Positions 59,560 through 64,000 of a stretch of 64,000 nucleotides of DNA are shown in pieces. Each line of letters starts with the position of its first letter. The stretch's first letter is position 1. A program made the translations under genes and the position numbers. Location: the NCBI GenBank assembly GCA_041395905.1, contig JAWKZP010000002.1, positions 1 through 64,000 on the forward strand, given 5' to 3'. The notes beneath the pieces are model-generated. The model was given only the letters and a program-made list of their open reading frames with translations. It was not told where the DNA came from and did no database searches. The stretch comes from UBA7803 sp041395905 (GTDB lineage Bacteria; Pseudomonadota; Gammaproteobacteria; Pseudomonadales; Azotimanducaceae).

Positions 59560-61251
59560 TCAACCTCCCCTGCCCGCGGCGCCCGGCAGGGCCGCCGCGT
59601 CTCTCACCACCAGAGTACGACGCGGACTGCTTTCGATCACGTCCATGGGCAGGTCGGGATCGAGCCGACCGCGCCGCCCGTTGTCGATAACGGCGATGGC
59701 CTGGCGCTCATTGCGCCAGCGCGCCGCGAACTCGGCCTTGTCTTCGATGACACGGCCCGGTTCGACCCGCATGCCGAACTCCAGTTCCCCCCGGTAACCG
59801 ACGATGGTCGGCACCCGCTTCGCGTAGAAGGCGAACGACGGCGAGTAGTCGCCCACCAGATACAACGGCGTATCGGCCGGCAGCGACAATCGTTCGACCG
59901 CCTGCGCAAACTCGCGCCCGGAACGCGACGGTGCCAGGGCCTGGCTGCCGACCAGCAGCATCTGGGTCGACAGCATTGCCATCAGCGCCGCCGCGGTCAT
60001 GCGTCCTTCGAGGGTCCCGCGCCGCAGCAGCAGGATGCTTCCGGCGGCGGCAAATCCCGCCGCCGCAGCATAGCCCCAGGGTTCCATGCCGGCGATCAGC
60101 TCTGCCGGGGTGCTGCGCGAGGCGAAGCGGAACGACTGGCTCGTGACGGCAGCGAGCACAGCCGCCCAGCCAAGCAGCGCCCAGCCGTCGCAACGCCAGC
60201 GGCCGAGTGCCACCGCCTTGCGCGCCGCCAGCAGCGCGGCGAAGGGAAAGATCGGCAGAATGTAGGCCGGCAGCTTGGAGTGGCTGACGCTGAAGAACAA
60301 CAGCACGAACAGCACGTAGATCCAGAACAGCCGAGCGCTCTGGAAGACCCCGTCGCCATTGGGCGCGAACGCCGGCCGGAACAGTGCGCGCAGGGTCAGC
60401 AGCGTCCAGGGCAGCGCGCCCACCAGACCGATCACCACGAAGTAGAAGATCGGACCACCGCGGCCGTGCTGGTCGGTGGTGAAGCGCTCGAAGTGCTCGT
60501 GCACGAAGAAGAACTGCGCGAACTCAGGATTGGCGCGGCTCACAGCCAGAAACCAGGGTGCGCAAAGCAGGACCAGCAACAGAAGGCCCTTGCCCAGATG
60601 CAGATCCTTCAGCAACCGCCAGTCGTGCAGCCACAGCATGTACAGGCCCACGGCCGCCGCCGGCAGCACCAGTCCCACCAGGCCCTTGCTGAGCACCGCG
60701 CCCGCCAGCGCCGCCCAGGCGAGCAGCATCCAGGCACGCAGAACCTTCGGCCGCTCGCGCGCCTGCTGCGCCAGCGCCAGGCTGCCGAGCGCCAGGGTGA
60801 GAAAGAACGTGAGCGACATGTCCAGGGTGAGAAGGTGGCCCATGGTGAAGTACAGCAGGCCGCTGCCGGTGATCAGAAAGGCGAGGCGGCCGACGCGGCG
60901 ATCAAACAGCTTCAGGCCCAGGAACCCGGTCCACAGGGCTCCGGCGAACCCGAGCAGCACCACCCACAGCCGGGCGCTGACGTTGTTTTCTCCGAACAGC
61001 TCGAAGCTGATCGCGGTGGCCCAGTACTGCAGCGCGGGCTTCTCGAAGTATTTCAGTCCCTGCAGTCGCGGCGTCAGCCAATCGCCGCTGGCCACCATCT
61101 CGCGGGGAATCTCGGCATAGCGCCCTTCGTCGGGATCGAGAAGATCACGCTGGCCGAGCAGCGCGAACCACACCAACGCGGCGGCAGCGATCACGAGCAG
61201 GGAGCGCCGGCCCACGGCCGCGCCCGGCGCCATGTCCGGCAGGTGGCTCAC
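59560..61251 (-). CDS. arnT: Lipid A 4-amino-4-deoxy-L-arabinose transferase
   Basis: 563 residues. About twelve membrane helices are followed by a C-terminal periplasmic domain. The first periplasmic loop has LLDPDEGRYAEIPREM, the acidic catalytic motif of PMT/ArnT-type GT-C enzymes. LKYFEKPALQYW and SVSHSKLPAYILPIFPFAAL are further ArnT landmarks. It moves Ara4N from undecaprenyl phosphate to lipid A phosphates, lowering affinity for polymyxin and other cationic peptides. It begins with GTG 61251 overlapping the stop of the decarboxylase gene (GTGA). Confidence 0.93.
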   Translation of the reverse strand: MSHLPDMAPGAAVGRRSLLVIAAAALVWFALLGQRDLLDPDEGRYAEIPREMVASGDWLTPRLQGLKYFEKPALQYWATAISFELFGENNVSARLWVVLLGFAGALWTGFLGLKLFDRRVGRLAFLITGSGLLYFTMGHLLTLDMSLTFFLTLALGSLALAQQARERPKVLRAWMLLAWAALAGAVLSKGLVGLVLPAAAVGLYMLWLHDWRLLKDLHLGKGLLLLVLLCAPWFLAVSRANPEFAQFFFVHEHFERFTTDQHGRGGPIFYFVVIGLVGALPWTLLTLRALFRPAFAPNGDGVFQSARLFWIYVLFVLLFFSVSHSKLPAYILPIFPFAALLAARKAVALGRWRCDGWALLGWAAVLAAVTSQSFRFASRSTPAELIAGMEPWGYAAAAGFAAAGSILLLRRGTLEGRMTAAALMAMLSTQMLLVGSQALAPSRSGREFAQAVERLSLPADTPLYLVGDYSPSFAFYAKRVPTIVGYRGELEFGMRVEPGRVIEDKAEFAARWRNERQAIAVIDNGRRGRLDPDLPMDVIESSPRRTLVVRDAAALPGAAGRGG

Positions 61252-62294
61252 GGCAGGTCGATGAGCGCCGCGGCGCGAGCGGGTTCCGCCCGATAAGAAT
61301 CGAAAATCTTGCGCAGGCCGGCCTCGAGATCAACGGCCGGGGCCCAATCGAGCTCTTCGCAGGTGTTGTCGATGTAAGGCACGCGGCTGCGGACGTCCTG
61401 ATAGCCGTCGCCGTAGTAGCGTTGCGCGGTGGTCTCGCGCAGCTCGACGCGGCCCGCGGGCCCACGATATTCGGGATACTCACGCGCGATCCGCAGCATG
61501 ATCTCGGCCAACTCCCGGATCGACACGTCGTTGGCCGGATTGCCTATGTTGTAGATCTTGCCGTCGGCCACGCCGCCGGTATTTTCGAGAATGCGCATCA
61601 ACGCGGCGATGCCGTCTTCGATGTCGGTGAAGCACCGCCGCTGCCGGCCCCCATCCACCAGCTGGATGGGCTCGCCGCGGGCGATATGACCGAGAAACTG
61701 CGTCACGACCCGAGAGCTGCCTTCGCGGGCCGTATGCATGCTGTCGAGGCCGCTGCCGATGAAATTGAACGGGCGGAACAACGTGTAGCGCAGGCCGTGC
61801 TGCTGACCATAGGCAGCTATGACCCGATCCATCAGCTGCTTGGCGCAGGCGTAGATCCAGCGCGACTTGGGCAGCGGTCCCAGCACCAGGTTGGATTCGT
61901 ACGGATGAAACTGCGCGTCCTCGGACATGCCGTAGACCTCGGACGTGGAGGCGAACACCAGACGTTTGCCGTACTTCACGCAGGCACGGACGATGGGCAG
62001 GTTGGCTTCGAAATCGAGCTCGAAGACACCCAGAGGATCGCGGACGTAAGTGGCCGGCGTGGCGATGGCCACCAGCGGCAGCACGATGTCGCACTTCTTG
62101 ACGTGATACTCCACCCACTCCCGGTTGATGGTGATGTCGCCTTCGCAGAAGTGAAAGCGCGGGTGACCGGACACGGTCTGCAGCCGATTGTCATCGAGAT
62201 CCATGGCGTACACCCGCCAGTCGGTATCCTCGAGGATGCGTTGCGCGAGATGGTGTCCGATGAAGCCGTTGGCGCCTAGTACGAGCAGGTTCAT
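61248..62294 (-). CDS. arnA: UDP-glucuronic acid decarboxylase, stand-alone ArnA C-terminal half
   Basis: 348 residues, an extended SDR that aligns end to end with the C-terminal half of E. coli ArnA. It has NAD-binding GANGFIGHHL, active-site Ser118-Glu119 (ASTSEVYGMS), Tyr148 and Lys152 (WIYACAKQLMDR), and GYQDVRSRVPYI around the arginine needed for decarboxylation. It oxidises and decarboxylates UDP-glucuronate to UDP-4-keto-arabinose. It is the first gene of the operon, with AAGGGGA before the ATG. It keeps the ArnA-specific sequence rather than that of ordinary UXS enzymes, so the split was probably from a fused ancestor or reflects the unfused ancestral state. Confidence 0.92.
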   Translation of the reverse strand: MNLLVLGANGFIGHHLAQRILEDTDWRVYAMDLDDNRLQTVSGHPRFHFCEGDITINREWVEYHVKKCDIVLPLVAIATPATYVRDPLGVFELDFEANLPIVRACVKYGKRLVFASTSEVYGMSEDAQFHPYESNLVLGPLPKSRWIYACAKQLMDRVIAAYGQQHGLRYTLFRPFNFIGSGLDSMHTAREGSSRVVTQFLGHIARGEPIQLVDGGRQRRCFTDIEDGIAALMRILENTGGVADGKIYNIGNPANDVSIRELAEIMLRIAREYPEYRGPAGRVELRETTAQRYYGDGYQDVRSRVPYIDNTCEELDWAPAVDLEAGLRKIFDSYRAEPARAAALIDLP

Positions 62295-62374
62295 GAGTCC
62301 CCTTGCCGGAATCTGAGGTGAATGCTGATGGCCCGAAACGCGAATACGCGGGGAAACCGTTGCGCGGCCGCCGC

Positions 62375-62397
62375 GTCCGCAGCGATCAGCTGCGGAC
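62375..62397. promoter_or_regulatory. 23-bp perfect palindrome in the arn / acyl-CoA dehydrogenase divergent region
   Basis: GTCCGCAGC (62375-62383), GATCA, GCTGCGGAC (62389-62397): a perfect 9-bp inverted repeat with a 5-base centre. It lies 81 bp upstream of the arn operon and 178 bp upstream of the acyl-CoA dehydrogenase gene. The size and symmetry suit an operator for a dimeric repressor. The remainder of this 280-bp region shows no gene and no clear promoter. Confidence 0.55.
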
Positions 62398-62574
62398 CGG
62401 CGACGACAATGATCCTATGAATGTCACCCGCTATGCCACATCGCGCGGGCGACCGTACCGACGACTGGCGGTCCCTGCCGCGCGGCTGCGGATGGGCACA
62501 CGTGAGATTAGAGGTTTGTCGTTGCTTGAGGCAAACTCACCGCCCACCGAATCAGCAAAGGCAGGACGAAGCAG

Positions 62575-63696
62575 GTGAACTTCGATTTTTCAGACGACCA
62601 GAAGCTGGTGCGTGATCAGACCGAACGCTTTCTGACCGAGCGCTGCGGCAGCGACGTGGTGCGCAGCGTGCTGGAGGGCAAGGCCCCTTATGCAGAGTCC
62701 GTATGGAAGGGGCTGGCCGAGATGGGGCTCGTCGGCACGGGCATTCCCGAGAGCTACGGTGGCGCTGGTGCGGGTTATCTCGAGTTGTGCCTGATCGCAC
62801 AGTCGCTTGGCGCGGCGCTGGCGCCGGTACCCTTCGGCTCCACGGTGTATCTGGCGGCGGAAGCGCTGCTGCTCTGGGGCAGCGAGGCACAGAAGGCGCG
62901 CCTGCTACCCGGCATCGCCGCGGGCGAGCTCAAGGGCGCACTGGCGGTGGTCGAAGCCCGCGAGCAGACCTCACCGGAGCGGATCACGACCCGCTATGAC
63001 AGCGGCAAGCTCAGCGGCCGCAAGCTGATCGTTCCGGACGGCGGCATCGCCGATCTGCTGGTGGTGCTGGCCAGAGGCAGCCGGGGACTCGGGCTGTATC
63101 TGGTGGATCTGCGCGACACCCAGGTGACGCGCGAGAACGTCCCCTCGGTGGACCCCACACGCAACACTGCACGCATCGAGTTCGCGGGCACCAGCGCCGA
63201 ACCGCTGGGTACCGAGGGCGCAGGCTGGGACAACCTGCAGACGCTCAACGACCGGGCGGCCGTGCTGTATGCGTTCGAGCAGCTGGGCGGCGCTCAACGC
63301 GCCCTGGACATGGCGGTCGCCTACGCCAAAGAGCGCTTTGCCTTCGGACGGGCCATCGGCTCGTTTCAGGCCATCAAGCACATGCTGGCCGACATGTACG
63401 TGACCGCCAAGCTGGCGGAATCCAACTGCTACTACGCCGCCTGGGCGCTGTCGACCAACTCCGACGATCTGCCGCTGGCCGCCGCCACCGCCAGAGTGTC
63501 CGCAACCCAGGCGTTCCAGCAGTGCAGCCGGGACAACATCCAGGTGCATGGCGGCATGGGCTTCACCTGGGAATTCGACTGCCACCTGTACTACCGGCGC
63601 TCCAACTTTCTCACCCTGGAACTCGGCGGCCTGAGCCAGTGGGAAGACCGACTGGTGGCCAACCTTCAACCCAGCGCGGCCGCAGCCGGCGCGTAA
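62575..63696 (+). CDS. Acyl-CoA dehydrogenase, first of a pair
   Basis: 373 residues from GTG 62575, with AGGA 9 bases upstream. The N-terminal helical domain (FDFSDDQKLVRDQTERFL, MGLVGTGIPESYGGAGAGYLE), a beta domain, and the C-terminal FAD-binding helices (YAKERFAFGRAIGSFQAIKHMLADMY, NIQVHGGMGFTWEFDCHLYYRRS) are in the standard order. The usual catalytic glutamate position is hard to place, and such divergent copies often form a heterotetramer with a partner. A second acyl-CoA dehydrogenase gene starts 19 bp downstream, which fits the paired FadE-type enzymes that act on steroid or branched acyl-CoA. Confidence 0.92.
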   Translation: MNFDFSDDQKLVRDQTERFLTERCGSDVVRSVLEGKAPYAESVWKGLAEMGLVGTGIPESYGGAGAGYLELCLIAQSLGAALAPVPFGSTVYLAAEALLLWGSEAQKARLLPGIAAGELKGALAVVEAREQTSPERITTRYDSGKLSGRKLIVPDGGIADLLVVLARGSRGLGLYLVDLRDTQVTRENVPSVDPTRNTARIEFAGTSAEPLGTEGAGWDNLQTLNDRAAVLYAFEQLGGAQRALDMAVAYAKERFAFGRAIGSFQAIKHMLADMYVTAKLAESNCYYAAWALSTNSDDLPLAAATARVSATQAFQQCSRDNIQVHGGMGFTWEFDCHLYYRRSNFLTLELGGLSQWEDRLVANLQPSAAAAGA

Positions 63697-63715
63697 CTCA
63701 AGGGAGACAGGCATC

Positions 63716-64000
63716 ATGGATTTCAGTGATACCCCTCAGGAAGCCGCGTTCCGCGCCGAGGCGCGCGCCTGGATCGACGCCAACGCGCCGACTCACCTCA
63801 GGCCGTTTCTCGAGCGCAGCGGCTTCGGTACCACCAACACCGGTGAGCACGATGCGCTGCAGGAAGCCAAGAAGTGGCAGCGCAAGAAGGCCGAGGCCGG
63901 CTGGGCATGCCTGGCCTGGCCGAAGGAGTACGGCGGACGCGGCGCGAGCCCCATAGAGGGCGTCATCTGGTCGCAGGAGGAAGGCGTCTACGGCAAGCTG
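63716..64000 (+). CDS. Acyl-CoA dehydrogenase, second of a pair (5' part)
   Basis: The first 95 codons from ATG 63716 are present and the window ends inside the gene. AGGGAGACAGG lies upstream. The N-terminus reads MDFSDTPQEAAFRAEARAWI, followed by AGWACLAWPKEYGGRGAS and GVIWSQEEGVYG. This is the N-terminal helical domain of an acyl-CoA dehydrogenase of the kind that occurs beside the preceding gene. It is probably the partner subunit of a heteromeric enzyme. Confidence 0.9.
   Translation, partial: MDFSDTPQEAAFRAEARAWIDANAPTHLRPFLERSGFGTTNTGEHDALQEAKKWQRKKAEAGWACLAWPKEYGGRGASPIEGVIWSQEEGVYGKL

Overview
The window is a gene-dense, high-GC stretch of a bacterial chromosome. It is probably from an environmental proteobacterium, and Gammaproteobacteria fit best: an arn lipid-A modification operon, ExoIII, YciH, TonB receptor, RND and EmrAB-type pumps, with many genes for oxidising and activating lipid-like substrates (flavin monooxygenase, P450, acyl-CoA synthetase, acyl-CoA dehydrogenases, MaoC hydratase, PQQ alcohol dehydrogenase). 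The species cannot be named from this sequence. I saw no rRNA, tRNA, CRISPR array, insertion sequence, integrase or phage gene. Many genes overlap by 1-4 bases, so much of the window is translationally coupled operons.

Layout. 0-6.7 kb: the 3' end of cysD, a marR-emrA-emrB-like drug efflux operon, a lipoprotein cytochrome c, a SAM methyltransferase, a DUF7009-like protein and a LOG-family protein. 6.7-13.3 kb: a complete N-type ATPase operon in the order atpDCQRBEFAG, with no separate delta gene and a long b subunit. 13.4-16.7 kb: a flavin monooxygenase and a cytochrome P450, divergent and both damaged, with an 11-bp tandem repeat between them. 16.7-21.6 kb: yciH, an AhpD-like protein, a TonB-dependent receptor and a TrpB2-type enzyme. 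21.8-34.1 kb: an unusual membrane and phosphate cluster of DUF1345, mprF, a type II NADH dehydrogenase-like gene, an FtsH paralogue, a second flippase-like protein, Pit transporter, PhoU-like DUF47, PPK2 and an SLC13/RCK permease. 34.2-38.1 kb: acyl-CoA synthetase, SDR and amidohydrolase. 38.3-40.8 kb: a META lipoprotein and an ECF41 sigma factor operon that carries a textbook ECF41 promoter. 40.9-48.6 kb: amino acid permease, a PQQ dehydrogenase/cytochrome c/SDR operon, ExoIII, a MaoC hydratase and a TcuA-like flavoprotein. 48.9-53.3 kb: an RND pump pair without an outer-membrane factor. 53.3-62.3 kb: a nine-gene arn operon in which ArnA is split into two proteins and an amidohydrolase is coupled at the end. 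62.6-64 kb: two acyl-CoA dehydrogenases, the second cut by the window edge.

How the genes work together. The recurring theme is the cell envelope under cationic or ionic stress. Ara4N addition to lipid A (arn) and lysyl-phosphatidylglycerol synthesis (mprF) both lower surface negative charge. The N-ATPase, NDH-2-like enzyme, FtsH and Pit/PPK2 genes concern membrane energy, membrane protein quality and phosphate. A second theme is oxidative catabolism of hydrophobic compounds.

Quality note. Four genes between 13 and 34 kb are broken. Two carry a single missing base in a homopolymer, one (SLC13) has several small indels, and one (P450) has lost about 40 codons at a perfect hairpin. Whether these are real mutations or consensus errors has to be settled before anything is concluded about them.
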